From Gordionus sp. m RMFG-2023 (Eukaryota; Nematomorpha; Gordioida; Chordodea; Parachordodidae), in the NCBI RefSeq assembly GCF_954871325.1, contig NC_088775.1, forward strand, positions 1,287,473-1,351,472: 64,000 nt of DNA, given 5' to 3'. Below are positions 23,401 to 35,129 of the stretch, in pieces (the stretch's first letter is position 1; each line of letters opens with the position of its first letter). A model generated the notes under the pieces. That model saw only the letters and a program-made list of their open reading frames with translations. It had not been told where the DNA came from and did not search any database. The position numbers and the translations under genes are program-made.

Positions 23401-26400
23401 TACGCGCCTCCAAATCCTTTCTTAAACTCTTCGGGATCACGATCTCTAAAAATGTCTCCCCGTCTCTAATTGGCGCGCTTGTTAAAATCTCGGTTTTAAG
23501 GGGCTAATTCTTAGCCAAATTTTCTTCTCGAATGAATTCCCCCCTGTAACCCATCACTAACTATATTACACTACGATCATTTACGGTTAGATATATACTA
23601 TTCATTCCACGTGGTGGCCTGTCGCCTCATTAATTTGGCCTATCTAAATCAAACATAATAATATTTTAACTACATCATTAAAGTTAGTTTTGTTAAATTC
23701 CCTAACTTTGAGCATCTTCTAATGTGGGCTTAGTTAAGCCTTTAGCCTAAAAAATTATTGATTTGAATATTTTTGGGATTACGTAGCTACGCTGTTTTAC
23801 AGCTGATTAAAGTTAGGAGGTTTAACAAGACTAGTTAAAATTGCGCTTACAATTATTCGGTACGTAAAAAAAAGGAGAAAATTTGAAAAATAATTTGACG
23901 GGCAGCCATCATCTTTAAAGCAAACTTGTTCTGCACCCGTCCGTTTTAGTGAATAACATTATATTTCTCACAAAAAAAAAAAATTAACCTTAAAATTATA
24001 ATGGCGGATCGCAATATAACAGCTTATAGGATTTTTTTTTAAATATATTTATGAGGTCAATTTTACAAACAGATATTAAAAATCGATCAGCTGTTATACG
24101 CGCGATCGCAATCTTGCTGCCATGATTTCGAAGTTAAGCAATATAATCCTCCAACACCATGAATCAACTCTTTTCTTTTACTTATATTTTTGAAGGATAC
24201 GATGTCTTGAATGAGGGCCATAGCTTTTTCCAGGGAAAAGGAATCAGATTTATCGGAGATTTCGTTATTTTGCGTGGACAGAAATGGGTTAGCGGGTGAA
24301 TTGTCCCTGTATGTCTCATCGTTCATGAGCTCTTGGGAAAGGCCTTGACAATATCGTGGATATTGAATGAATATAAGATAATTTAAAAAAAGAGGTAAAT
24401 TTTGTTTTAAAAACATAACTTTACAAGAATCGTAAAAAAAAAATATCCTTTAGAAAGAACCGTAATAATTATTGTAGGCGGTGTTGTATTTGAATGTTTA
24501 TATATATTTTAAAAGGTTACGCTATTTGAATTATATATTTCTTACATTTTATTTATCTTATGGAGGTCAATGTAATTGCATATTAGTAGTAGTTAAATAA
24601 CATAATTATAAAAGACTATATGAAGGAAACAATTTTATAATAAAGAATCAATTGTTTTGACTATAAAAAAATGGCGACGAGGATGGGATTCGAATCCACG
24701 CGGGAAACGGCAAATTCGAATTTGGTATTTTTATTAATCATTAATTTATAAAAATAATTTCGAATTCACAAAAATCAAAATTTATAATCTATTTATTTAT
24801 ATCCTAAACTTTTACAAAAATTGAATACTGCTAAAAAATCGGAAAAAAAATTATAATATATAATCCTTATTTTTACCCATTTCATATAATAATAATAATC
24901 CTCCACCAATCACATGTATACAATACATCTGATTGACGTTTAACCAAAATAAAATGCGAATATGTTTTTAATGCATAATATACTAGGACATGTAACCCCT
25001 TTATGGGCCAGTGATATTCCCTACACAAAAATTTTTTTTACACAACATCCCAAAAAGAAACATATTATTCAACATATTCAATCACCTAACATCATGGTTA
25101 CTACATCAATAGCAAATTCTCCCAAAGATTTTCATCCGAATCCGTTCTCGTCAGCAGTTTGGGCTCCAATATCATGGGCGGTATCGGGCACATCACACTG
25201 ACCGCCCTGTGTTGTTCCATGACGGTTCGGATATTGATGATGTCCGTCCTGTAAATGTTTGCCCCCTTGTCGGTCGACCTTGATGTCAGCGACACGGGTT
25301 ACAGATTAGCCTTTTTGTTACTTACAAATTACTTTGATTCCGAAAGTCATGGACTTTAATAGCAGTGTTCACCAAATGGAGGCCCTTTCAGCGTCGGGCA
25401 ATTAGCTTATTAGAAAGAAGAGATGTTTCAACTGTCAGTCGGAGACCCATTTGAGAAATCAATGTCCGGCTTTGAACAGAAAGAACTTGGGACCGTTGGT
25501 GGAACAAGATTATAATATCCGTTTTACCTAGTAAGGAATGACGAAAAGACTGGCGAGGGAATTCGTGGAGAGTGCGCTCGACGGGCCCAAAAAGGCTAAT
25601 CAGCAACCGGTGCTGCTGGCATCAAGGTCGACAGACAAGGAGGCAAGCATTGACAGGATGAACATCATCAATATCCGAACGGTCATGGAACAACACAGGG
25701 CGGCCAGTGTGATGTGCACGATACAGCCCATGATATTGGAGCCTAAACAGCTGACGAAAACGGATGAAAATCTTTGGGAGAATTTGCTATCGATGATGAT
25801 GTTAGGTGATTGAATATGTTGAATAATATGTTCCTTTTTGGGATGTTGTTTAAATTTTTTTTGTATATTAATCGATTTTTTTTTTGTGCAGGTAATGTCG
25901 CTGGCCCTCAAAGAGGTGGCATGCCCTAGTATATTATGCATTAAAAACATATTCGCATTTTATTTTGGTTAAACGTGGATGGTTATTATTATTATATAAA
26001 AAGGGAAAAAAAATAAGGATTATTTAATACAATTTTTTTCCCGATTTTTAGCATTATTTCAATTTTTGTAAAAGTTTAGGAAAAATATATACAAATAAAT
26101 AGATTATAAATTTTAATTTTGAACATATTAATTTTCGTTTTGTGAATTTAAAATTATTTTTTATAAATTAATGATTAATAAAAATCTAAATTCAAATCAG
26201 CTGTCTACCATATTTATTACGATTCTTATAAAGAATATTTCTTACGATTCTTGTAGAGTGGTGCCGTGACCAGGATTCGAACCTGGACAGGAAAAAAAAC
26301 AACTTAAAAAAAAATGTTTTCCACTCCCCCTCCTATATGGTTTTTTTTTTCATTCCTATCTGCATGTAATTTAAATGTGTATTTTCCTACTTTGAACTTA

Positions 26401-28312
26401 ATCAAGAAAATAAAACCTTTCTTTCTTCCTCTAACTTAAAATTAAATTTTTGCAAAGGAATATTGTGCTTAGGATAAGTTCTAAATCACTAAAACAAGTC
26501 TTCCCAATTTTTAGGTTTTAAAATTCAATCCTAGTGTTGTTTAAAAAAAATCCAATTTGGGTCGATTTTTAAAAAAATGGCCCGATGAAGATTATAACCA
26601 AAATTACACCATGCAATCCTAAAGATTTTGCTAACAGCTGGCCAAAATGCTTAGAAATCTATTTGTCAAATCTCAATGCTTATATTTTAGATAAAATCTT
26701 AATCGGGCCTTGGGGATTTTTAACAACACTACTTCAATCCTAACATCTATCAATATAAATTATTGTCAATATTGTTTTAATTAAAGATTTAGAAAAATTT
26801 TATAAATATAGGTTATACCCCTGATTTTTAGCAATTTTTACTATATATAGAAATCTAGAACAAGAAACTTGTGCAACTTGGACTTATAATAAGGTACAAA
26901 TAAAAACAAATTTTTTTTCCTGAAATTCTATCTTATTCTTTTATTTATTCTTATATATGGTAAAGTTTATCCACATTTTCTTTACTTGTATCTAATAATA
27001 TTGTTTATTGTATTAAATGGTTTTAGATATAACGTAAACAGAAAGAGGCAAGGTAAAATAAATATTGTTTTGAGAAAGATAGAACCTTGTAATATTAAAA
27101 CTTTGAAAGGAATCCTCACGAAATTAACAGGCGATGATAGATACTGAGCTGTGATGGTCAGTTTGTACGAATATTTGCAAAGAGTTCCACGATAGGAAGG
27201 GAATGCTTCATAGGGAATTGTTTCTTGATATAGATCTAAATAAACATTTGGGCATGATTTGAAAAAAAAATTTATTTTGAATATGAGATAATAAAAACAA
27301 GTATAAAAAAGGTACAAATATATAAAACATGGATTTGGAATGAGACCTTAAGAAAATTTATGTAACACAAAAGGAAATGGATGATTCTGGGAACATGCCC
27401 GTAATAGTTTTAGAACATTCCAAAATAATAAATTTTTTTTACATAATTATATATAGTGGCTCATTCATAACAGTATTGTATTGTGTGATTTTAATAATTT
27501 AGATTATAAAAAAAAGAATTTAATCATATATGAAATAATTTTAACCTTTTTATTATTATTAATCTTATATAATATAAGTATTTGATAATATTGTTACCAA
27601 GTTAGTGTTGAGTTTAGGAGGTATTTTTACTGAACAAATATAGATGATAATCATTTAGCAAATATCTCAATTAATATTACATAGTGAAAAAATTGGTATA
27701 GTATAGAATAAAGTAGATATAAAATTAGATATTTTTAGATGCATTCCAGAATGTTCTATAACATGGAATGGAACATATTTTTTGAGCAGAATGGGAATAG
27801 AACAGGAATATATAAATGTATCTGTACTGGATCCCTGACAAAAATAAATTATGCCGGATCTATAATTTTTTTTTTATAAATAACTATATTTACATTCATA
27901 TGTTTCTCCTGTCTTAAGGTCTAGATCGCAAACTAAAATCTTTGGTTCTGAAGCATATACACAAAAGCCTTTCTCTCCTTAAAACAAATTAATATATATT
28001 TAATATTCCAGAATTTTACCATAATTTGGAATTAAAGATGTTAATCCTAAATGAGGTAAAATTTTATCATTTTTATTTGTTAAATTAGCCTTGACCTTAT
28101 CATCATCAAAACTACATTGACAATGAATTTGTGCACATGCCCATGCCAATATATTATGATCCTTCCTATCAAATAATCAATGTGTAAGTACAAAAATATA
28201 ATATATACAACCTTTTATCTTTCGTAGCATATTTCTGAAATATAATTTGAGCAATTAAGTTCTCACCATTTAAATAATATGTTCCTTTAATAAGGTCAAC
28301 CGAAATTTTCAT
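18745..28312 (-). CDS. RGP1: RGP1 homologue, Rab6A-GEF complex partner (arrestin-like)
   Basis: Eight exons on the minus strand: 28212-28312 (ATG at 28310-28312), 28020-28165, 27893-27977, 27086-27235, 24182-24343, 22301-22428, 21690-21912 and 18745-19322 (stop TGA). Phases agree at every junction and the product is about 523 residues. Landmarks, in order, are shared with animal RGP1 proteins as I remember them: MKISVDLIKGTYYLNGE, ILAWACAQIHCQ, EPKILVCDLDLKTGE, PSYRGTLCKYSYKLTI, AVTCLELYVCLQNEEE, LAIPITSTPTF, HSWKIHFEF and the C-terminal VWDLPIKLFPSHPLAIS. RGP1 pairs with RIC1 to activate Rab6 at the trans-Golgi for retrograde transport. The protein is longer than the vertebrate form (about 390 residues) because of a Ser/Glu-rich insert in the last exon between HFEF and WDLPIK. 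The third exon reads one base too long for its frame near 27897-27903, possibly an assembly indel. Confidence 0.9.
19573..19646. repeat. Hairpin GGGTGACG...CGTCACCC
   Basis: AGGGTGACG at the left and CGTCACCCT at the right enclose ACTAAGTTTAGT-like sequence in the last RGP1 intron. Probably a remnant of an inverted-repeat element. Confidence 0.45.
19647..20881. other. RGP1 intron with GC-rich repeat ends
   Basis: Patches at 19870-19950, 20340-20430 and 20620-20680 carry GGTCCGGACCGAAGCCCG, GGCCGGGCC and poly-G runs, typical of the GC-ended repeat family in this window. A (TA)n tract sits at 20458-20485. No exon is seen. Confidence 0.45.
20882..21080. mobile_element. MITE-C copy 4
   Basis: TAGTATTGTAAAACGGTT at the left and TTTGACAACACTA at the right. 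The arms CGGCAAACTCAATATTTTAT and AAAATATTGAGTGCG are inverted. It lies in the last RGP1 intron. Confidence 0.72.
21081..21689. other. RGP1 intron with weak tRNA-like (SINE) motifs
   Basis: 21494-21545 contains TAGCCTAGTCAAC and GGTTAGAATC, weak A- and B-box-like strings. 21320-21380 on the minus strand holds a similar pair. Neither folds as a tRNA, so these are at best decayed SINE heads. Confidence 0.3.
22429..24181. other. RGP1 intron 5, nothing else supported
   Basis: AT-rich. A plus-strand frame at 22948-23220 is open, but no domain, splice site or codon signal supports it. No element ends are recognised. Confidence 0.4.
24672..24707 (-). other. tRNA-Ser 3'-half footprint (LTR-type primer-site-like)
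   Basis: On the minus strand this reads GGATTCGAATCCCATCCTCG then TCGCCA, the T-arm, acceptor stem and CCA of a eukaryotic tRNA-Ser(GCT) 3' half. On the plus strand it begins TGGCGACGAGGATGGGA, the form of a primer-binding site of Ty3/Gypsy elements. Similarity extends past the usual 18 bases across the whole T-arm. A fossil LTR element is one reading; it looks broken. Confidence 0.55.
24712..26200. repeat. Large inverted repeat (two arms of about 610 bp, loop 270 bp)
   Basis: The left arm 24712-25318 and right arm 25588-26200 are reverse complements with roughly 85-90% identity by eye. Both translate to a shared stretch in opposite directions: left arm minus strand and right arm plus strand read RTVMEQHRA, PMILEP and DENLWENLL. 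The GC-rich, codon-like centre of each arm suggests a duplicated old coding fragment, but I recognise no domain. The whole lies in intron 4 of RGP1. It is a fossil-like structure with no intact gene. Confidence 0.85.
26263..26294 (-). other. tRNA-His-like 3'-half footprint
   Basis: The minus strand reads AGGTTCGAATCCTGGTCACG then GCACCA. This is a T-arm, an acceptor strand typical of tRNA-His (CACGGCA) and an encoded CCA. It lies at the right edge of the inverted repeat, in the same orientation as the tRNA-Ser footprint at the left edge. No 5' half is present, so it is not a tRNA gene. Confidence 0.5.
26532..26731. mobile_element. MITE-C copy 5
   Basis: TAGTGTTGTTT at the left and TTAACAACACTA at the right, 200 bp. 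The interior is diverged (CCTAAAGATTTTGCT, GGGCCTTGGGG). It lies in an RGP1 intron. Confidence 0.7.
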
Positions 28313-29044
28313 TTTATATCGATGTGAATCATATGTTTTGTATTTAAAAATATTTGAACATGCTGTCGACGTCAATCATTAAAAAGAGTTTAAAATTTAA
28401 TAAAAAAGTAAAAACCGACAAAAATTTGTTTAATTATAAAAACTTTAGGTATATATTAGTTATAAAATTAAAATATATAAAGCTTAACCAAATATCACTT
28501 TTTATTTTAATAAATTAATTATTCAATTTTTATGATATCGAAACTCCCATTTTGTTAAATTTTAACACACATATTTGGAATGTGCAAAAATACTTGTTAA
28601 ATATTGGTATAATCAGGGTAAATTAATTTAATCCCTCATAAAAATTTTACACCCTATACCGCTAAATTTTGTCCCCTACCCCTCTCTTACCTAACTAATA
28701 AAAACCTCGTGCCTCTTTTTAATTGTATTTATATGAAGATATGATAGCGTTAATATATACATTCCTTTTAATGATAATCTTGTATTCTGACCCCCCCCCC
28801 CCAATGATAAAAGTTCTTCGCATAAACAATACTGAACTGCGGTGGGGGGGATTCCCTTCTTTGGAAAATTACCTATTCTTCCCTCCTCCACCACCTCTCC
28901 AACAAAAATATATATAATAAATCTAACAATAATTTGGATAAAAAATGGGAAATGATAGATGGCCATATTAGCAAAGAAATGCTATCTTTTTTTCTCGCAC
29001 ATAGGCCATTCTAAATTTATACACAACGAAGATGTTGATAACGA
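28313..29044. other. Region 5' of RGP1
   Basis: Should hold the RGP1 promoter, but no specific element can be named. Poly-C and poly-G runs at 28790-28802 and 28844-28850 are the only notable compositional features. Confidence 0.35.
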
Positions 29045-31024
29045 GTTGAAATCAGGTCTCTAGAAAAGAAGGCGCGCAGGGGCTCGAGCCCCCTAAAAAA
29101 TTTGAATAGCCTCCTGAAGCAAAATTTTTTTTTTACATACTCCTTAATATCCCTTTGAACTAAAAATACATTTTTTTGATAGCCCTTGAATGATTTCTTT
29201 TATAATTCCATTAATAAAATATAGATTTAATTTTATTATTTAGAAATTAATAAGACTATTTAAATTTTTATTAAACGAATACTATTTTAATTATTAGATT
29301 TGATTAATACATATGAATTATATTTTCACTATGTCAGTTACAATCAAATTCTGTATTCAAAATATAATATCAATAAATCACTAAGTAATTTAGCTTGAAC
29401 AGAAGTTTAATTGAATTTTATTATTTAAATTATTATATAAACCTTAAATAAATTAAATCATATTATTTGAAAATTAACAAATTTAAAATTGTAATTAGCC
29501 GAGTTCAAAATGACTAATCAATTGTATATTTATTTTTAAATTTAATTATAATACCTATTCCTAAAAATATTTTCAAGGTCCAAATAAGTATAAGAGATTT
29601 TTTTGTAAAAAGTATTATATACAGTTGGTTATAAAATATTAGATTAAATGCCACTTTTATAGACGGATTTGACAGTTATATAATATATTAGAGTTAATAT
29701 TATAATAAATTTTACTAATAAATGGTTTTGATAATATGGTAACGATTTGCATTCAAGTATTTAACGTTATTATAATTTTAAAAATAAAACATTTTATTAT
29801 TCATCTTGCAAATGTAAAAAATTTGATATCTTTTCTTCTCTTTTTTTCCGTGTTTTTAAGAAAGCTATTTTTTTCTTTTTCGAAAAAATTTTAAGTTAAA
29901 TTTTTAATACAAATATATTTTTGATATTATTACAAACTACCATTATTAAGATATAATATACAGGTGGTTCGACAATATATAAAATCTTAGATTTTTCATC
30001 ATATCATTCTGATCCTTATTTATAATTAGAAAATGTTTGATTTCTAATATGGCATTGCTGTGTAAATAACTCCAGGCTTCAATATATTTGCATATAATTC
30101 TTACAAAGATTTTTAATGTTTATATTATATCAATTTATCCAACATAATAAATTCTGATATAAGTTTACATCGTGAGTGTCATCTATTACTGCAAATTAAC
30201 ATGTATTGCTATGTAATTTAAGATTATTAGAACAACGGCTGAGAGCATATGATTGCATATTTTAGATAAACAATTATGGTAAACTGTGTAGTCGTTTATA
30301 TATAATAAATCATTTAAAATGGATGATAATCTTTTAGAAATTTAATATCTCACAATAATTTTCTAGATTACTTATCTAGCTACCATCATGGCATCTAAAA
30401 GGAAGCTCTAACCACTTAATAATTTTATGATTTGGATTGCTCGTTTATACTATCTTCTTCAAGAATTGTTAATTTGGTTTAGGCCTATAAATTTCGTTAT
30501 TAGTCCATTCTATAAATGTGTAAAATGGTAACAGAGAGTTATATTAGTTAGATAACCTTTTTGTCAATGTAAGTTGCTAAGAATTATATTATTGCATTAT
30601 GTGGTTTTTAAGAACTATTATCAATTTAGGCATGTGTATGAATTAATTAATCTTTTTTATCACTTGTAATTCTTTAGACGCAAATTTTTTTTATATCAGC
30701 AATCGAAAATATTTTATAATGTAATAAATATATTTTGTATTAAAAAATATTATTTTTAAAAATGTCTTGTATTGTTTTAATTATTTATTTTATAGTTTAT
30801 TTTGTAAGCATAATATAATAAATGAGTAAATATGAAATTCAAAATAATTGTTCAGTTAACAAATTTAAAAAAGGATAATATATTTATGTAAAACCCGGCC
30901 GAAGGCCGGGCAAAAGCGAACTGAAGGCCCGCAAATTGGAGGGTATGGGGGCGTAACCCCACATAAATTTTTTTTTGTTGAGCCCCTTAAGATTGTAAAG
31001 GCTAGCGACGCCCCTGGTTGAAAT
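29045..31024. mobile_element. hAT-type element with 8-bp target duplication, non-autonomous
   Basis: GTTGAAAT occurs at 29045-29052 and again at 31017-31024, flanking an element that starts CAGGTCTCTAG (29053) and ends CTAGCGACGCCCCTG (31016). Reversed, the right end reads CAGGGGCGTCGCTAG, so the termini share CAGG..TC.CTAG. An 8-bp duplication and CAGGG ends are hallmarks of hAT elements. The 1964-bp interior is very AT-rich with no frame of note, so any transposase is lost. GC-rich subterminal patches lie at 30890-30960. Confidence 0.8.
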
Positions 31025-33474
31025 ATACATTTGTTAACTTAATCCTTATTCGCGCATATTTAGATTTTTACAAAATAAATAATTCCTAATTATAATAGCT
31101 ATCATATTGATAAGATAGTCATTTAATAATGCTAGAAAATTAAAGAAGTTATAAAAAATATTTGCTACAGACAACTTGCCTACTTAAAATAACAAATGAG
31201 AGAAAATGTAATTAGGCTACAAACCTAAATGAGTGTTACAACATTTAAATTAATATAACATATCTTAATTTTCTCGCCTATGGTTACATTTATATGAATT
31301 TATTTATTTTTTAAAAATCTTAACAGATTTTTATTATAAATTATTTTTATTAATTGAACTAGGGCGAGGTTTGAAAGCTTAATAATATAAAAAAATGTTA
31401 ATAGAGGGGGAGGGTAACCTGGAAATCACAAATGGTGCGTAATCAGAGATGGTCATGATTACTAATTGTTATAAGCAATAAATAGCAATATAAAACAAAT
31501 ATATATAATATAGGTAACACATTTTGATGTTACTTATTCAAACCTAACATTTTGAAATATTTTCTCATTATGGCTGAAAACATGAACCCTTTCTAAAAGA
31601 TTAAAAATCATAAAATTAACTTTTTTTAAAAAATAAAATGATTATGATTTATTATAACTAGACGATATTTGGGCTCATTGCTTGATAAGGTTTATATAAT
31701 ACAAATTTCCAATTTTTTAAATAAAATAAGTTTCCTTTCATTTCTAAAAATTAAGTTTATATGTAAAAGTAAAACATAAAGAATTATTACCTATGCTTGC
31801 ATTAAATCTTAAGATTACTAATTGTTTAATATATCTTATGATAAATATATTCATGTAGTTTGTTAAAAATTTAAAGAATTATTACAATTGCTTGACCCTG
31901 AAGATTACCAAATGCTTTTAACATATCTAATGATAATTGTTAAAAATTTAGTTTATAGGATAAATATGTAAAGAATTAATAACTGGACTTCACTTTCTCT
32001 CTTTGAAAATAATTGTAAATAATATTAGGTGGGGATTTTATTATTAAAAAATCTGCTCGTTTTAAATACCAATGTAAAATTCTTTATTTTTTATTATAGC
32101 AGAAAAAGTAGCATTTTCCTTTAATAATAACCTATGGCATACGTCTATCATCAAAGGAAATTATGATTGCATTTCGAAATATTCAGGAAACATCTAATAA
32201 AAAAAGTAAAACGAAAGCTATTATTTAAAAAAAAATTTGCCAAAGGCATACAATAAGTGATAATTAAAATCTCCAATAAAATTAATAATAAAAACCAACC
32301 TAAGAGCCCTACTTCTAACAAATCCTAGCTACGCTTGTAGTTGGAGCCAATTTGCACCGTTTTTTCTAAACCGCTCATCATATTTACAACCGGTAAAGTT
32401 TTCCCTGAAATATTGTTTGATTTCATAGAGTAGGAACTCTATACAATATATAATATGATTGCGGCAGAAGCAGCATTTTTAAATTTAAAATTAGGTGTAT
32501 TGATCCAAATTTTAAAAGATTTGTTTAAAATAATCTAGATCTACGATATTATATACGTATTCTAATGTTAGAATTAATAATTTTTATTTTCAATTCGTGT
32601 CTCTTTTTTTTTTGAAAATAAAATAACGATCATTTTTATCATTTAAAATCCTTCAAGAAAAAATTTTGTAATTACTTAATCAGCTGGGCTTTAAGTCAAT
32701 CAGTATGAATGTTTTGTCAATTAAGGCATCGATTATTATTTGTATAAGCTATAAAAAAAAATAGGCCCTCATTTAAAATTACATTTAAAATAATTTTTTT
32801 TTAAATTTTAAGTAGAGCGAAATAAAATCTATTGACCCGTTAAAAATAACTTTAATCAGATTTCTTTTTAAATATATTTAAGTGAACTAGACGATTACAC
32901 TAAGATAACCTATCCATATATGTCATCGCAGACATAACAATTTGTCAACTAGGTGATGTTATTTAAAATTTTCGTAAAATTAATTTACCTACCTAACTTT
33001 TGCCTTCTCGTTCTTATGGCTGAAGGTGTGAATAAATCAACATCGAAATTTCTTCTTATTTTCAGATTTGAATTATCATGATCTAAGAAGGTATTTATTG
33101 AAATTTTTCTTTTGTTATAACAATATGAATTCCGAACATAAGAGTGATAATTGAAATATTTTACCGTAACCTAGGAAAACTTTAGTCACGTTCCAGGCGG
33201 AGATGATGCTATAGAATGTACCACGTGATAAAATAAATTTATCCCTAGCATCACCCGATTCAGTAATGTCTGGTTACATTTGCAAAATATATTTATCAAT
33301 AAAATAGGATTAAGAATCCTTCATTTAAGATTCACAGATTAACTGCAAAGACAAAGGAAATATCTAATATTCATTAATTTGCTACATTAGAAAATTCTTA
33401 TTTATTAACATTAATTATTGTAAATAACCTTTTATCATTATTAAGAAATGTCAATTTTTTTTAAACAATACGCG
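31025..33474. other. Intergenic, nothing firmly recognised
   Basis: AT-rich sequence without microsatellites or clear element ends. A minus-strand exon-like stretch near 32335-32420 after an acceptor aatatttcag is open for about 24 codons but cannot be tied to a gene. Confidence 0.4.
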
Positions 33475-33858
33475 TTAAATAGAGAGAACCTTGATACCTT
33501 TGATTAAAGAGAGAAGAAAATTATTTGTATCGTTTAGACATACCCCAACCTTAGGGCCTTCTAATGTGGATTTAGGAATGACTTTGCAAATTAGATTTTC
33601 GGCGCATATTCCCCGCTCTTCCATAATGCCTCCGCAGATATCACCTAAACCCTAAAAATAATATTTGTAAAGAACGTTCGTATATTCAATTTTTTATGAA
33701 CCTTATGTATAGAAACCAGGGTATTTATAATAAGCTTAAATTTTTTTTAAAAAAATTCACTAGGGAAGAAGTTCACACAATTCAAAAAAATAAATTAATA
33801 TCCATTTCAATGTTACGCCTCAAATTTAAATTCTTTCTTTCTTTCTTTCTTTCTTTCT

Positions 33859-33898
<40 letters not shown>

Positions 33899-35129
33899 AC
33901 CTTTTTTTCTTTCTATTTTATTTTATTTATTACAGAATGTTATTTTACAAAAAACAATAGTAGCAGATGTATCCCATCGTGAGATATTTTTTAAACCTAT
34001 TTTTTTTTAAAATTTATTTTATGACTTGTGATATCCAATCTGGTACAAAAAAAGAGGAAGAACAGGAAAAGAATATAACATAAAAATTTTTCGAACCACG
34101 AGCTGAGCCTATTATTTATTAATGACGATAACGCCGGCCCTGTGCGCTGACCGGACTTACGAGCCTGCTATGCAGGACTAAACCAAGAATAGAAGTATTG
34201 TACCTGCATTTGAGACCGGATACATCAAAGCTAGATTCTGTAAAAAACACTAATATATATAAATCCAGCTATCATAGACGTATCTTGATAGATGATGCGT
34301 GATATATCTATCTGATATATGCTATACAATAAGAATTTTTTTTTTTTTTTAGTAAATTGTAGTTTTTATAATGTTTTTCAATCGATTTGTAAAAGCTAAT
34401 AAAACAGGGTAAATTGGACTTAACAACAGATTACGTAGGACAACAGATAGGTTCATATATAAAGATTTATACTTTTAATTAGAAAATTCTTTTTATTAAT
34501 GATGAATACATGAAATAGTGATATAAAATTTACACGTTTGATAGAATTGAGTTCAAACCTTGATATTATATACTATCCATAATATATATATATAGGCTAA
34601 TTATTAACACTTTTAGTAAAAAATAAATGTTAAGTCAAATTTCGCTACTTTTAGGGTATCAAAAGGTAAATTAAGAGTTGTTATAGGTGGTTATAATTTT
34701 TGCAATGGCGTATTGTCTATCACTGTATTAATTCTCGGGACTTTGGATTTAGTTAACTTTAAAATAAATCAAGTTGGACTTATGTTCATAAAAAGCCTAT
34801 TCCTTTAACTAGCATTTAACTATAGAAAAAAGATTTGAAATTATATCTATCTTTTTCCTTCGGAATCAGGAATAATACCTTTTATTTTTACGATCCCATC
34901 TACAAACCCAATAACAATTATTTAAAATGGATATTTACACAAAAATCTTACGAGAAAGATATAATTCAACTATCAATAGGTAAATTCAAGGTCGAAGAAT
35001 CATCAAGGTATTATAATATCATTATTTACTTTGGCACATTGCATGCAACAGTAACAGGGATCTGGGACAAAACCGTATAAACACTGCATCGGAGATATAC
35101 ATTTAGTCGCATCACAAGGTGAACATTGC
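33475..35129 (-). CDS. Single IGFBP-domain (SIBD-like) secreted protein, partial
   Basis: Exon 35030-35129 starts after accgatag and encodes QCSPCDATKCISPMQC, then FVPDPCYCCMQCAK. It ends AAA|GTAAAT in phase 0. Exon 33475-33651 starts after tatttttag and continues GDICGGIMEERGICAENLIC, then LEGPKVGVC, reaching TAA at 33475-33477. The 12 cysteines follow the IGFBP N-terminal pattern, including DPCxCC and GxC..GxxC. Single-domain IGFBP-type proteins occur in arthropod haemolymph and spider venom; binding to insulin-like peptides is inferred only. The signal-peptide exon must lie above 35129 and was not found. A strong alternative donor GTATGT after KVG could move the final cysteine to another exon. 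A CTTT tract lies in the intron. Confidence 0.75.
33832..33912. repeat. (CTTT)n microsatellite
   Basis: About 65 bp of CTTT units with one interruption, inside the intron between the two IGFBP-domain exons. Confidence 0.95.

Noticed and set aside
24672-24707. Complete tRNA-Ser gene
   Set aside because: Only the 3' half with an encoded CCA is present; there is no D-arm or anticodon arm upstream.
32335-32420. Possible terminal exon on the minus strand below the IGFBP-domain gene
   Set aside because: Open for about 24 codons after a good acceptor, but it supplies no cysteine and no matching phase with a confirmed exon.
34133-34143. CGCCGGCCCTG as a hAT right end
   Set aside because: No inverted partner or 8-bp duplication was found nearby.
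34835-35080. 81-codon plus-strand frame
   Set aside because: Overlaps the antisense IGFBP-domain exon, which has a clear cysteine pattern on the minus strand.
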